In this document: piece by piece, positions 26,570 through 36,555 of the stretch
How positions within the stretch are numbered: position 1 is the first letter of the stretch
Layout: each line of letters starts with the position of its first letter
Assembly: GCA_963818225.1 (NCBI GenBank)
Contig: CAWFRO010000006.1
Location: 434,001 to 498,000, forward strand
Length of the DNA: 64,000 nucleotides
DNA from: Palsa-504 sp963818225
GTDB taxonomy: Bacteria; Actinomycetota; Actinomycetes; Streptosporangiales; Streptosporangiaceae
Direction of reading: 5' to 3'
Made by a program: the position numbers and the translations under genes
Notes under the pieces: model-generated
Database searches by the model: none
The model's input: only the letters and a program-made list of their open reading frames with translations
Told to the model about the DNA's origin: nothing

Positions 26570-28399
26570 ATGCAGGTGATCGCGACGGCCGGGCACGTGG
26601 ATCACGGGAAATCCGCGCTCGTGCGGGCGCTGACCGGGATGGAGCCGGACCGGTGGGCTGAGGAACAGCGCCGCGGGCTGACCATCGACCTCGGGTTCGC
26701 CTGGATGACGCTGCCCGGCGGCGGGCAGCTGGCCTTCGTCGACGTGCCAGGCCACGAGCGGTTCGTCCCGAACATGCTGGCCGGCGTGGGCCCGGTCCCC
26801 GCCGTGCTGCTCGTGGTGGCCGCGGACGGCGGCTGGATGCCGCAGTCCGCGGAGCATCTGGCCGCCATCGACGCGATCGGCATCCGGCATGGCCTGCTCG
26901 CGGTGACCCGCTGCGATCTGGCCGATCCCGGCCGGGCCACCCGGCAGGCGCTGGAGCATATCTCCGGGACCAGCCTGGGCCAGGTGGAAGCCGTCCCGGT
27001 GAGCGCGGTGACCGGCGCCGGGCTGCCTGACCTGCGGGCCGCGCTGGCCCGCCTGGCCGCCGCGCTGCCCGTGCCCGACACCGACGCGCCGGTCCGGCTG
27101 TGGGTGGACCGGTCGTTCAGCATCAAGGGCAGCGGCACGGTGGTGACCGGGACGCTGCCCGGCGGGACCATCCGGACCGGCCAGGAACTGCTGCTCACCC
27201 CGTCCATGCGCCCGGCCAGGATCCGGGGCCTCGAGTCGCTGAACGATCCGGCCGACCAGGTCAGCGGGGTGACGCGGGTAGCGCTGAACCTGCGCGGCAT
27301 CCCGGCCAGTGTTCCCGCCCGGGGCATGGCCCTGGTCGAGGCGGGCCGATGGACGATGACCAGCCTGGCCGACGTCCGGCTGTCCTCCCCGGTGCCGATG
27401 CGCCTGCCCCCCGACATGACCGTGCACATCGGCTCGGCCCGGACCCCCGCGCATATCCGCCTGCTGTATCGCCCCGGGGGAAACGATGGCCCCGCTTGCA
27501 TCGCGCGGCTGACCTTGCGCGAGCCGCTGCCGCTGCACGTCGGCGACCGCCTCCTGCTCCGCGACCCGGGCAGCGCGCGCATGGTCATCCTCGGCGCCGC
27601 CGTGCTTGACGTCGCGCCTCCCGCGCTCGCGCGGCGCGGGGCGGCCGCGGCGGCCGGGCGCGAACTCGCGGCCTGGCCGGACGCCCCGGCGCCCGGCGAC
27701 CTGCTGCGCCGTCACGGGCTGCTGCGGGCCAGCGCGGTGGCGGGCATGGGCGTAACCGGGCCCCTCCCGGCGCCCGTCACGGGCAACGGCTGGCTCGCCG
27801 ATCCCGTCCGGTGGGGCGAGCTGCGGCGCCAGCTCGCCGAGGTGGTCGCCGCGCACGGCCGCCGGGACCCGCTTTCGGCCGGCCTGCCGCCGGAAGCCGC
27901 CCGGGCCGCTCTCCGGCTGCCGGACCGGGCACTGGTCGAGGCCCTGGCCGGGCTGCCCGCGCCGGACCCCGCGCAGGCGCGGGTCCGGTTCGATGGCGGA
28001 TACCTTCGCCTCGAGGAACCATCTCAATCGCGGGCAGATGAGCCTGCGCTCCCCCCGCGCGTGCTGGCCGGCGTGCGGGCGGTGCGGGCGGACCTGGCCG
28101 GCGCCCCGTTCGCGGCGCCGGACGCCGGGCGGCTGCGCGAGCTCGGCCTGGACGGGCGGGCGATCGGCGCGGCCGCGCGCGCGGGCCTGCTGCTGCGCGT
28201 GACCGAGCAGATCGTGCTGGCTCCGGGCGCCCAAGCCGAGGCGGCCCGGACCCTGGCCGCGCTGCCCCAGCCGTTTACCGCGGCCGAGGCCCGGCAGGCC
28301 CTGGGCACGACCCGGCGGGTCGCGATCCCGCTGCTGGAGTACCTGGACCGGGCCGGCATCACCGAGCGGCGGCCCGACGACCGTCGCCGGGTGCGGTGA
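26570..28399 (+). CDS. selB: Selenocysteine-specific translation elongation factor SelB
   Basis: 609 residues from the ATG at 26570; a GTG at 26549 would add seven. SelB delivers Sec-tRNA to UGA codons marked by a SECIS hairpin. The GTPase domain starts VIATAGHVDHGKSALV (P-loop GHVDHGKS), then RGLTIDLGFAW, DVPGHERFV and TRCDLAD. Beta-barrel domains 2 and 3 follow (FSIKGSGTVVTGTL). The C-terminal ~240 residues contain winged helices that bind the SECIS mRNA hairpin. The SelB-specific GLTIDLGF confirms it is not EF-Tu. It is convergent with the glucosidase gene; a strong hairpin lies between them. Confidence 0.95.
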   Translation: MQVIATAGHVDHGKSALVRALTGMEPDRWAEEQRRGLTIDLGFAWMTLPGGGQLAFVDVPGHERFVPNMLAGVGPVPAVLLVVAADGGWMPQSAEHLAAIDAIGIRHGLLAVTRCDLADPGRATRQALEHISGTSLGQVEAVPVSAVTGAGLPDLRAALARLAAALPVPDTDAPVRLWVDRSFSIKGSGTVVTGTLPGGTIRTGQELLLTPSMRPARIRGLESLNDPADQVSGVTRVALNLRGIPASVPARGMALVEAGRWTMTSLADVRLSSPVPMRLPPDMTVHIGSARTPAHIRLLYRPGGNDGPACIARLTLREPLPLHVGDRLLLRDPGSARMVILGAAVLDVAPPALARRGAAAAAGRELAAWPDAPAPGDLLRRHGLLRASAVAGMGVTGPLPAPVTGNGWLADPVRWGELRRQLAEVVAAHGRRDPLSAGLPPEAARAALRLPDRALVEALAGLPAPDPAQARVRFDGGYLRLEEPSQSRADEPALPPRVLAGVRAVRADLAGAPFAAPDAGRLRELGLDGRAIGAAARAGLLLRVTEQIVLAPGAQAEAARTLAALPQPFTAAEARQALGTTRRVAIPLLEYLDRAGITERRPDDRRRVR

Positions 28400-28663
28400 G
28401 CGCCGATCCTCGCCGCTTCGATCGTCGCCGAAAAAATGCGGCGCGAAGTGTATCGGGGGCCTTTGTCTGCCCTCCGCACTAACAAGAGATCGGACGCTGG
28501 TCGCAGCGAGGGAGTCTTAGGGGTGCTGGCGCTACGAGCTGCCCAACCGCTAGCTCGTCTGCGACAGCTGAGGGGGGCCGAGCTGCCGCCGACCGGGTCA
28601 CCGGCCGGCGGCAGCTCGCTGTCCGGTGGCCCCTGCGGCTGAGCACGGTGACGAGCTGGGCGG
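28400..28663. terminator. Convergent spacer with 13-bp stem hairpin
   Basis: The 264-base spacer between selB and the glucosidase contains CGAGCTGCCGCCG (28579-28591) and its exact reverse complement at 28606-28618, with a 14-base loop. It could terminate transcription from both sides, though there is no T-run. The rest of the spacer shows no gene. Confidence 0.55.
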
Positions 28664-30346
<1,683 letters not shown>

Positions 30347-30433
30347 GCCGCTGCCTTTCTCCCGCAGACCTCACCGCATCCTATGAGGGCCCGGCTCGTG
30401 GGGCGGCCCGCGGCGGGCCAGTAAAGTCGACGC

Positions 30434-30526
30434 GGAGGCGTCTGGGTGCCTGGTGGTCCCCCCGGTCTTCAAAACTGGTGGACGGCGCGCCGCGCCGTCG
30501 GCGGGTTCGATTCCCGTCCGCCTCCG
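30434..30526 (+). tRNA. selC: tRNA-Sec (anticodon TCA)
   Basis: 93 bases. The acceptor GGAGGCG (30434-30440) pairs with CGCCTCC (30519-30525), with discriminator G at 30526; pairing can extend outward. Anticodon stem CCGGT (30462-30466)/ACTGG (30474-30478) encloses loop CTTCAAA with anticodon TCA at 30469-30471, which reads UGA. The long variable arm is the perfect hairpin GACGGCG/CGCCGTC (30481-30499). The T arm is GCGGG-TTCGATT-CCCGT. The large variable arm, TCA anticodon and extended acceptor/T stack identify tRNA-Sec rather than a suppressor tRNA. CCA is not encoded. With selA and selB nearby, it completes the decoding parts of the island. Confidence 0.95.
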
Positions 30527-30755
30527 CGACGCCGTTACCTGGGGGTAACGCCTCGGCCAGGCTGCCCCGGAGCACGTGCCAGCTGACGGTATTCCTGCTG
30601 GTTTGCCACGCTTGACCGAACCACTTGACACCATATGTTGCGTGGCTTTTATCCCAGCGAATAAGGTGACGGCGCGAGGCCGAGGGGTTGATGCCGAGGG
30701 GTTGATTTCCACGAATGCGCGGGCTGAATCCGATGCGAAGGCCAGCGGGTACCCG
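30527..30755. other. Leader region between tRNA-Sec and membrane glycosyltransferase
   Basis: 229 bases. An open frame runs through it into the glycosyltransferase gene, but its translation is not protein-like and the family-typical sequence begins only after 30756. It holds the direct repeat GAGGGGTTGAT at 30682 and 30697 region (GCCGAGGGGTTGAT units). No other feature is seen. Confidence 0.4.
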
Positions 30756-32324
30756 ATGACCGTGGCCGGGGACGTGGCCGAAGGCGCCAGCGCCGTGCCC
30801 AGCGACCCGAGCCGCGACGGCGCCCGGGCCGCGGGACCGTCTTTCCGCGCCATGTCCGACTGGGCCACGCGCGTGCCGTGGCTGTGGCCGGCGCTGTTGA
30901 CCGCCATCCTGGGCTGGTATCAGCTTGGCCGACCCGAGCTGTGGCGGGATGAGCTGGCCAGCTGGACGTTCGCGACCCGGCCGGTACCGGACCTGATCGC
31001 GACCGCGCAGCGGGTGGACGCCAACCACATGGTCTACTACCTGCTGCTGCATTACTGGATCGCGGCGTTCGGCGACTCGGCCGTCGCGATGCGCTCGCTG
31101 TCCGTGCTGGCCATGGCGGGAGCGGCGGCATGCGTGACGCTGGCCGGCCGCAGGCTGGCCGACACCCGGGCCGGGCTGCTGGCCGGCCTGGTATTCGCGC
31201 TGGTGCCCAGCGTGTCCCGGTTCGCCCAGGAGATGCGGTCATACGCCTTCGAGGTGCTGGTCGCCACGCTGGCCACGCTGATGCTGCTGCGCGCCCTGGA
31301 CCGCCCGGCCGTGCACCGCTGGGCGGCGTACGGCGTGTGCGTGGCCGCGCTCGGCTACCTCGACCCGGTGGCGCTGGCCGCGGTCACCGGTCACGCCACC
31401 GTGGTGGCCATGCGGTGGTGGCGGGACCGGGATGACCGCCTGTTCTGGTTCGTGCCGGCCGCGCTGGCCGGGCTCGCGGCCTGGGTGCCGCTGGCCCTCA
31501 TCAGCTGGCATGAGGAGAGCGGTCAGGTCGGGTGGATCCTGCGGCCGGGACTCGACCTGACGGTGTTCTCCTTCTTCTTCAGGAACCTGTTCTACTCGAC
31601 CTCCGTGGCTACCGCGTTCATCCTGCTCGCCATCCTGGCCTGGGCGATGGACCGGCGGCCCGCCGCGGCCGCGACGGCCCTCGCGGTCGTGCCGGTGGCC
31701 GCGGTATGGCTGGTATCGCAAGGCCCGCACGCGTTCTTCTTCCCCCGGTACCTGCTGCCGACCGTGGGAGCGTGGGCGATGCTGGCCGGGATCGGGCTGG
31801 CCCGGGTCGACGGGCGGGCCGCTGCGGCCGTCGTCCTCACCCTCGCCATTCTCGGCGCGGGCGACCAGCAGGTGATCCGGTCGGCGGGGGCTCACAACTG
31901 GACGTACTACCCGGTCGGTCCCGGCGTTACCTACCCCGACTTCGCGGGCGCGGCGAGGATCATCGCGCGAGAAGCGAGAGCCGGCGACGGCGTCGTCTAC
32001 CCGGCCGGCAGCCAAGAATGGCAGATGATCAACCTTGGAGTTCAGTACTACCTGGAACGCGATCTCGGGCACGGCGCCCTGCCGCACCAGCTGTTCCTCG
32101 CCGGGGCGGCCGTCCAGCTCCAGCACCTGTACCCGGTCTTCTGCACGGATCCGGCCGCATGCCTGGACCACGCACCCCGGACCTGGGTCGTGGTCAGCGG
32201 CGATACCAGCAATCCCTATGGCGAGGTGACCTCGGCCCAGGCAGCGGTCTTGCAGTCCGACTACCGGCTCAGCCATCGGCAGCACGTGCCGGGCCTGACG
32301 GTGTTCCTCCTCGTAAAAGCCTGA
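30756..32324 (+). CDS. Multi-pass membrane glycosyltransferase (GT-C, PMT/GT39-like)
   Basis: 522 residues from the ATG at 30756, chosen because upstream in-frame translation is not protein-like. About ten hydrophobic segments are visible. The first lumenal loop has the GT-C acidic motif RPELWRDELASW, followed by HMVYYLLLHYW and a second acidic YLDPV loop. The C-terminal ~110 residues form an exposed domain (PGVTYPDFAGAARII, GDGVVYPAGS). It probably transfers a sugar from a polyprenyl-phosphate donor outside the membrane. The acceptor is unknown. Confidence 0.82.
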   Translation: MTVAGDVAEGASAVPSDPSRDGARAAGPSFRAMSDWATRVPWLWPALLTAILGWYQLGRPELWRDELASWTFATRPVPDLIATAQRVDANHMVYYLLLHYWIAAFGDSAVAMRSLSVLAMAGAAACVTLAGRRLADTRAGLLAGLVFALVPSVSRFAQEMRSYAFEVLVATLATLMLLRALDRPAVHRWAAYGVCVAALGYLDPVALAAVTGHATVVAMRWWRDRDDRLFWFVPAALAGLAAWVPLALISWHEESGQVGWILRPGLDLTVFSFFFRNLFYSTSVATAFILLAILAWAMDRRPAAAATALAVVPVAAVWLVSQGPHAFFFPRYLLPTVGAWAMLAGIGLARVDGRAAAAVVLTLAILGAGDQQVIRSAGAHNWTYYPVGPGVTYPDFAGAARIIAREARAGDGVVYPAGSQEWQMINLGVQYYLERDLGHGALPHQLFLAGAAVQLQHLYPVFCTDPAACLDHAPRTWVVVSGDTSNPYGEVTSAQAAVLQSDYRLSHRQHVPGLTVFLLVKA

Positions 32325-32463
32325 CCGGCCGGCCAGGCGGCACGGCACTCAGGGGGGCGAGCGCGGACGCGCAGGCGAGCCTCGCGGCTTAGGCTCCGTG
32401 CGCCATCATTCTTCGCTAAGGTTCCGGAATCAGTCCATTACCGTCGGGCGTCTACCTAGCCGG

Positions 32464-32492
32464 GCGGTAGCTGCCAGGACGCTGCCTACCGC
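32464..32492. promoter_or_regulatory. Inverted repeat just upstream of methyltransferase start
   Basis: GCGGTAG at 32464-32470 and CTACCGC at 32486-32492 form a perfect 7-base inverted repeat, with an internal direct repeat CTGCC. It ends ten bases before the ATG at 32503, so it could be an operator or an mRNA hairpin near the ribosome site. Confidence 0.35.
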
Positions 32493-32502
32493 GGAGTCGC
32501 AT

Positions 32503-33228
32503 ATGCCGGGAATCAACGGAGACCAGTGCGTGCAGTCCGAGGTCCTCGAGGGCCTCGCCACCGCCGTGAACCACCGCCGGTGGTTCGTTGAACTGGCCAT
32601 CCCGTTCCTGGGCGATGACCCGATCGAGATCGGCAGCGGCCTGGGCGACTACGCGCTGGAGTGGGCCCCGCACTTCGCCCGCTTCACCGCGACCGAAGCC
32701 GATCCCGGCCGCCTGGTGGCGCTCAAGGAGCGGCTCGGCGGGTACGGGAAGGTGGCGATCCGGGAGATGCTGCTGCCGACCGACGAGGTGAACACGTACT
32801 CCGGCGCGGTGTCCTACAACGTCCTCGAGCACATCGAGGATCACGTCGCGGCGCTGCGCAGCATGGCGCGGCTGGTGCGGCCCGGCGGCCGGGTCGTGTT
32901 GATCGTGCCGGCGTTCCCGTTCGCCATGAGCCCGGTGGACATCGCGACCGGGCACGTGCGGCGGTACACCAAGAAGAGCATGCGCCGGGCGCTGGGCGAG
33001 GCCGGGCTGGCCGTCGAGCAGCTGCGGTACGTCAACGCGCTCGGCTTGATCGGGTACTACCTGGCCACCAGCGTGTGCCGGCTGACGCCCCGGGAAGGGC
33101 CGATGGTCAAGCTGTACGACCGGTTCGTCCTGCCCGCTACGCGGACGGCCGAACGCCTGGTCCGCCCGCCCTTCGGCCAGTCCGTGTTCGCGGTGGCACG
33201 CGTCCCCGGGGACGTTTCGGGGCGTTAG
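32503..33228 (+). CDS. Class I SAM-dependent methyltransferase
   Basis: 241 residues from the ATG at 32503 (MPGINGDQ). The SAM-binding region is IEIGSGLGDY, with the acidic ribose-binding TATEADPG and the motif SYNVLEHIEDH, then LVRPGGRVVLIVPAFPF. This subgroup often sits beside lipid-linked glycosyltransferases, as here. The last four bases overlap the convergent VOC gene. The substrate is unknown. Confidence 0.85.
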   Translation: MPGINGDQCVQSEVLEGLATAVNHRRWFVELAIPFLGDDPIEIGSGLGDYALEWAPHFARFTATEADPGRLVALKERLGGYGKVAIREMLLPTDEVNTYSGAVSYNVLEHIEDHVAALRSMARLVRPGGRVVLIVPAFPFAMSPVDIATGHVRRYTKKSMRRALGEAGLAVEQLRYVNALGLIGYYLATSVCRLTPREGPMVKLYDRFVLPATRTAERLVRPPFGQSVFAVARVPGDVSGR

Positions 33229-33962
33229 CCGGCCAGCTCGAGGGTCAGGCCGAGGCGCCCGGCCGCCGCCGCCGCGCGCTCCCGGTCGCTGATGCTGAAG
33301 GAGGCGCCTTCCGCGCGGGCAAAGCGGACGTGATGCAGCGCTCCGCCGCGGGGCAGGCCGTCCTCGCGGACCAGCCTGATCCTGCGGTCACCGGGCCAGG
33401 TCAGCTCGGCGGCCTCATCGTCGGCCCGCTCGAGCTGGCCGTCCAGGACCTCCCGGAACAGCCGTGTCGCGCCCGCCAGATCGCTGACGTGGTGCTCGAT
33501 CAGCTCGAAGCGGGCGGCCGGCCCGGGCTCCGGCAGCTCCTGCGGCGCGGGCCCGCGCGGCGAGCCAGCCTCCTGGGCGATCTGGATGACGATGCCGTGA
33601 GCGCTGCGCGGGTGCAGGAACGCCTCCATATGGCTCGGGTTGCCCAGGCTGACCCCGACGGGCTCGATGCCCAGCGCCCGGATCCGCGCCAGCGCGTCCT
33701 CGATGTCGTCGACGGCGAAGTTGAGGTGATGCGGCCCGGGACCATGAGCGGCCAGGAAGCGCTCCAGGAAGGCCGCGTCGGGGCCGCCGGTCGGCGTCAG
33801 CAGCTCGATTTTCGGCCCTGCGGCGAAGCTCAGCTGGCCCCACCAGTAGCCGCGGGAGTCACCGCCGTGCGCCCAGGTTCCGCCGAGCACACCGCCGAAC
33901 AGGTCCCAGCCGTCGGTCAGCGTCTGCGTGCCGATCGCGAAATGATCGAGGACGGTGGTGAA
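33225..33962 (-). CDS. VOC-superfamily (glyoxalase/epimerase-like) protein, start lost at purine tract
   Basis: The coding sequence TTVLDHFAIGTQTL through RLGLTLELAG contains two VOC units (for example HHLNFAVDDIEDAL and HHVRFARAEG). VOC proteins are metal-binding isomerases, dioxygenases or resistance proteins. Related proteins start with Met immediately before this TVLDHF segment. Here that codon would be at 33960-33962 and reads TTC, the first codon inside the purine tract. No ATG, GTG or TTG occurs in frame within the tract; the next is beyond 34290. The frame stays open through the tract as a Ser/Leu/Phe/Pro run to 34466, which is not VOC-like. The gene is either truncated at its start or misassembled. 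Confidence 0.7.
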   Translation of the reverse strand, partial: FTTVLDHFAIGTQTLTDGWDLFGGVLGGTWAHGGDSRGYWWGQLSFAAGPKIELLTPTGGPDAAFLERFLAAHGPGPHHLNFAVDDIEDALARIRALGIEPVGVSLGNPSHMEAFLHPRSAHGIVIQIAQEAGSPRGPAPQELPEPGPAARFELIEHHVSDLAGATRLFREVLDGQLERADDEAAELTWPGDRRIRLVREDGLPRGGALHHVRFARAEGASFSISDRERAAAAAGRLGLTLELAG

Positions 33963-34293
33963 GGTAAGAAAGAAAGAGATAAAGAAAAGGAGGGAAGGAG
34001 AGGAGGAGAAAGGAGAAAAGAAAGAAAAAGGAGAAGAAGAGGAAAAAAGAAGAGAAAAAGAGGAAGAGAAAGAAAAGGAAGAGGAAAGAAGAGAAAAAAG
34101 AGGAAAAGAAAAAGGGAAAAGAGAAATGAGGAGAGAAAAAGAGAAGAAGAAGAAGGAAAAGAGGGAGGAAGAAGTAAAAGAGATAGAAAGAGATGATGGA
34201 TGAGAAATGGAAAGGAGGAAAGAGATAAATAAGATAAGATGGAAAATAGAGGAAAGAAATGGAGTAATAGAAGAGATAAGAGAAGGAGGTGAG
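33957..34293. repeat. ~340-bp purine-only tract
   Basis: From 33954 to 34293 the plus strand contains no C at all and only about 25 T among roughly 340 bases; 33967-34125 is nearly pure A/G (GAAAGA, GGAGAA and similar units without exact periodicity). T becomes more frequent toward the right and C returns from 34294. A+G-only DNA has no stop codons until T appears, which creates spurious Lys/Glu/Arg (plus strand) and Ser/Leu/Phe/Pro (minus strand) open frames. In a genome of this GC content such a tract is extraordinary. Confidence 0.95.
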
Positions 34294-34554
34294 CGAGGAT
34301 AGCCTGGACGAGAGAGAAACGAGGCGATCTGCGACGGAGATGGGTGACTACGGCAAGCGAGAGGCGGCGGTGCTGCCGACGGGCGCGAGCGCGCGCCCGC
34401 GCGCAACGGCGGCGACGGCGCGCACCGCGCGCCGTCCGCGACGCCGTCCTGGGAGTGGTGAGTCATGGAGCCTCACTTAACTGCTGGGAGGGGTCTGGGG
34501 CCGGACGCCGTGAATTTACGCTACCGACCCGGACCGTCAGGTAGCGTGCGGGGC
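34294..34554. other. Non-coding transition segment with alternating GC stretch
   Basis: Between the purine tract and the DUF2332 gene composition rises from purine-rich to extreme GC, including alternating GCGCGAGCGCGCGCCCGCGC at 34382-34401. No recognisable gene is present; open frames on both strands are low complexity. The ~90 bases before 34555 look like ordinary genome again (CCGACCCGGACCGTCAGG). Confidence 0.55.
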
Positions 34555-35535
34555 ATGGCCATGGGCGGTCTGGACCCGCGGCGCAGCGCCGCCGAGAACT
34601 ACCGGGCCTTCAGCCGCGAAGCCCGCGGCCGCTCCCCGGCCTACGAGTCGCTGGCCGCGTCGGTCGCCGACGACGATCTGGTCCTGGGTTTCCTCGCCGC
34701 GCTGCCGCCGCCCAAGCGCCAGCCCAATCTGCTGTTCGCCGCGGCCAGGTACCTGCTGGACGCCCCGCCTGGCCTGGCCGCGCTGCGGGCCCTGATCCGG
34801 CAGCACGAGGCTGAGCTGACCGAGGTGATGCTGACCCGGCGCACCCAGACGAACGAGCCTGCCCGCTGCGCCACGCTGCTGCCGGCCCTCGCCGCGCTGC
34901 CGGCCCCGCTGGCGCTGATCGAGGTCGGTGCCAGCGCCGGGCTCACCCTGCTGTTCGACCGCTACTCCTACGACTACGACGGCCACCTGATCGACGGCCG
35001 CGACCCGGACGCGCCGACGCTGCACTGCGCCGTACGCGGTCCCGCGCCGCTGCCCGCCCGGCTGCCCGCCATCGCCTGGCGGGCCGGGCTGGACCTCAAT
35101 CCGCTGGACGTGACCCGCGACGACGACGTCCGCTGGCTGTCCTGCCTGGTCTGGCCCGGCGAAAGCGACCGCCAGGCCCGGCTCGCCGCCGCGGTGGCGT
35201 CCGCTCGCCGCGATCCGCCGCCCGTGTACCGTGGCGACCTGCGCACCGACCTGCCCGCGGTGGCCGCCCGGGCGCCGGCCGACGCCACCCTCGTCATTTA
35301 CCATTCCGCCGTGCTGGCCTATGTCGCGCCCGCGGACCGGGAGCGGTTTGCCCGCGACGTCCGGAGCCTGGGCGCCGTGTGGCTGTCCAACGAGGCCCCC
35401 GGCGTGGTGCCTGGCCTGCCGCTCACTGGCTTGCGCGAAGGCACGTTCGTGCTCGGCCGCGACGGGCGGACGGCCCTGGCCCTCGCCGACGGTCACGGGG
35501 CATGGCTTCGCTGGCTGCGTGACCCGGGCACCTAG
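34555..35535 (+). CDS. DUF2332 family protein
   Basis: 326 residues from the ATG at 34555 (MAMGGLDPRRSAAENYRAFS); an earlier ATG at 34465 lies in non-protein-like sequence. Family features are SPAYESLAASVADDDLVLGFLAALP, TQTNEPARCATLLPAL, LIEVGASAGLTLLFDRYSYDY, RAGLDLNPLDV and VIYHSAVLAYV. The GASAGL segment resembles a methyltransferase-type glycine loop, but activity is unproved. Common in actinobacteria. Confidence 0.87.
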   Translation: MAMGGLDPRRSAAENYRAFSREARGRSPAYESLAASVADDDLVLGFLAALPPPKRQPNLLFAAARYLLDAPPGLAALRALIRQHEAELTEVMLTRRTQTNEPARCATLLPALAALPAPLALIEVGASAGLTLLFDRYSYDYDGHLIDGRDPDAPTLHCAVRGPAPLPARLPAIAWRAGLDLNPLDVTRDDDVRWLSCLVWPGESDRQARLAAAVASARRDPPPVYRGDLRTDLPAVAARAPADATLVIYHSAVLAYVAPADRERFARDVRSLGAVWLSNEAPGVVPGLPLTGLREGTFVLGRDGRTALALADGHGAWLRWLRDPGT

Positions 35536-35580
35536 GCTGACCCGCTGGCGGCCCTCGCCGCCGCCCGGGAGTGATTCCTG

Positions 35581-35931
35581 TCAGTCGGCGATGCTCGTGA
35601 TCATCTGGATGAGCTCGGCGCGGTCATAGCCCTGCTTGCGGGCGTACCGGAGGAGTTCGCGAGCGCGGGCCAGGACCATGCCCTGCCCGGCGAAGCCGGC
35701 CACCGTGACGCCGCGGCCGCGCCGGAACTCCAGCAGCCCCTCGTCTCGCAGCAGCCGCAGCGCCCGCAGGACCGTGTTGGTGTTTACCTGCAGCACCGCG
35801 GCCAGGTCACGGGCGGGCGGGAGCCGTTCGCCAGGCCCGATCTCGCCATCGGCGATCGCGCGGCGGATCTCCGCGCTGACCTGATCGTAAAGCGGCAGCG
35901 GGTCGCGCCGGTCTAGTTTGACACCCAGCAT
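35581..35931 (-). CDS. GntR-family regulator, YtrA-like
   Basis: 116 residues. The winged helix occupies about 12-78 (PLYDQVSAEIRRAIADGEI, LPPARDLAAVLQVNTNTVLRAL, LLEFRRGRGVTV), followed by a short helical dimerisation tail instead of an effector domain, as in YtrA. Such regulators usually control adjacent transporter or membrane genes. It is divergent from the small membrane protein gene with only 21 bases between start codons, so a shared operator is likely. Confidence 0.88.
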   Translation of the reverse strand: MLGVKLDRRDPLPLYDQVSAEIRRAIADGEIGPGERLPPARDLAAVLQVNTNTVLRALRLLRDEGLLEFRRGRGVTVAGFAGQGMVLARARELLRYARKQGYDRAELIQMITSIAD

Positions 35932-35955
35932 GGTGATACTGATACTAGCACCATG
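35929..35955. promoter_or_regulatory. Candidate GntR operator between divergent starts
   Basis: CATGGTG (35929-35935) and CACCATG (35949-35955) form a perfect inverted repeat that includes both start codons; inside it ATACTGATACTA is a short direct repeat. Only 21 bases separate the ATG codons, so binding here would block both genes and their transcripts must be leaderless or start inside the opposite gene. Confidence 0.5.
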
Positions 35956-36549
35956 GGCGTTATCACGTCACCCCAGGCCGACCGCGCTCAGCCCGATGCG
36001 CAGGCCGTTATCGCCCAGGCCCTCATCACCCAGGTCCTCATCGCCGAGGCCCGCGCGCACGCGCGCCGCCGGCGGCTGAAAATGGCCGCGGCGCTGGCCG
36101 CAGCGGCGCTCCTGGCCGCGGCCGGGGTGCTGATCAGCCGCGCGGTCACCGGCTCCCATCCTGCGGCACGGGCCGATCAGCGCCCGGCCGGGCCTGCGGC
36201 GGGCAACGGAATCGTCACCGGGCACCTGGCCGCCTGCTTCGGCATCGCGCCGACGGCGAAACCAGGCCCTGTTACCCCGGGCACGGTCGTGGTCCTGCGG
36301 GGCAAGATCACCTGGAAGCCGGACGGGCCGGGCGCGTGGCACGTCGTGTTCCCGAACGGCCCGGCCGTGGCCCGCGAGCACATCAGCGACAACTACGATC
36401 AGACGTTCCGCTTCGCGCTGCCGCCGGGACACTATGTGCTCGCGGGCCGGTACGACCCGTCGGCGGGGTCTGGGTACGCCACGTTCCGCGAGATAACGGT
36501 CACCGCAGGCGCGACAATCCAGGCAGAACTGCCGGACGTGTGCAGGTAG
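35953..36549 (+). CDS. Single-span membrane-anchored protein of unknown function
   Basis: 198 residues. A hydrophilic start with HARRRRLK precedes one hydrophobic segment (MAAALAAAALLAAAGVLI, about 44-62), then an exterior domain with beta-strand patterns (TVVVLRGKITWKPDG, FRFALPPGHYVLAGRYD, YATFREITVTAG). The domain resembles small carboxypeptidase-regulatory-like sandwiches, a weak similarity. An internal start before the membrane span is possible given the cramped divergent promoter. Confidence 0.6.
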   Translation: MGVITSPQADRAQPDAQAVIAQALITQVLIAEARAHARRRRLKMAAALAAAALLAAAGVLISRAVTGSHPAARADQRPAGPAAGNGIVTGHLAACFGIAPTAKPGPVTPGTVVVLRGKITWKPDGPGAWHVVFPNGPAVAREHISDNYDQTFRFALPPGHYVLAGRYDPSAGSGYATFREITVTAGATIQAELPDVCR

Positions 36550-36555
36550 CCGCGG

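Noticed and set aside
26300..28234. 644-residue minus-strand frame opposite selB
   Set aside because: Antisense of selB; composition is Arg/Gly/Pro/His-rich and unlike any protein, apart from the short C-terminal piece noted separately.
33955..34203. 82-residue Lys/Glu/Arg plus-strand ORF in the purine tract
   Set aside because: A+G-only DNA encodes only Lys, Arg, Glu and Gly and has no stops; the frame is a composition artefact.
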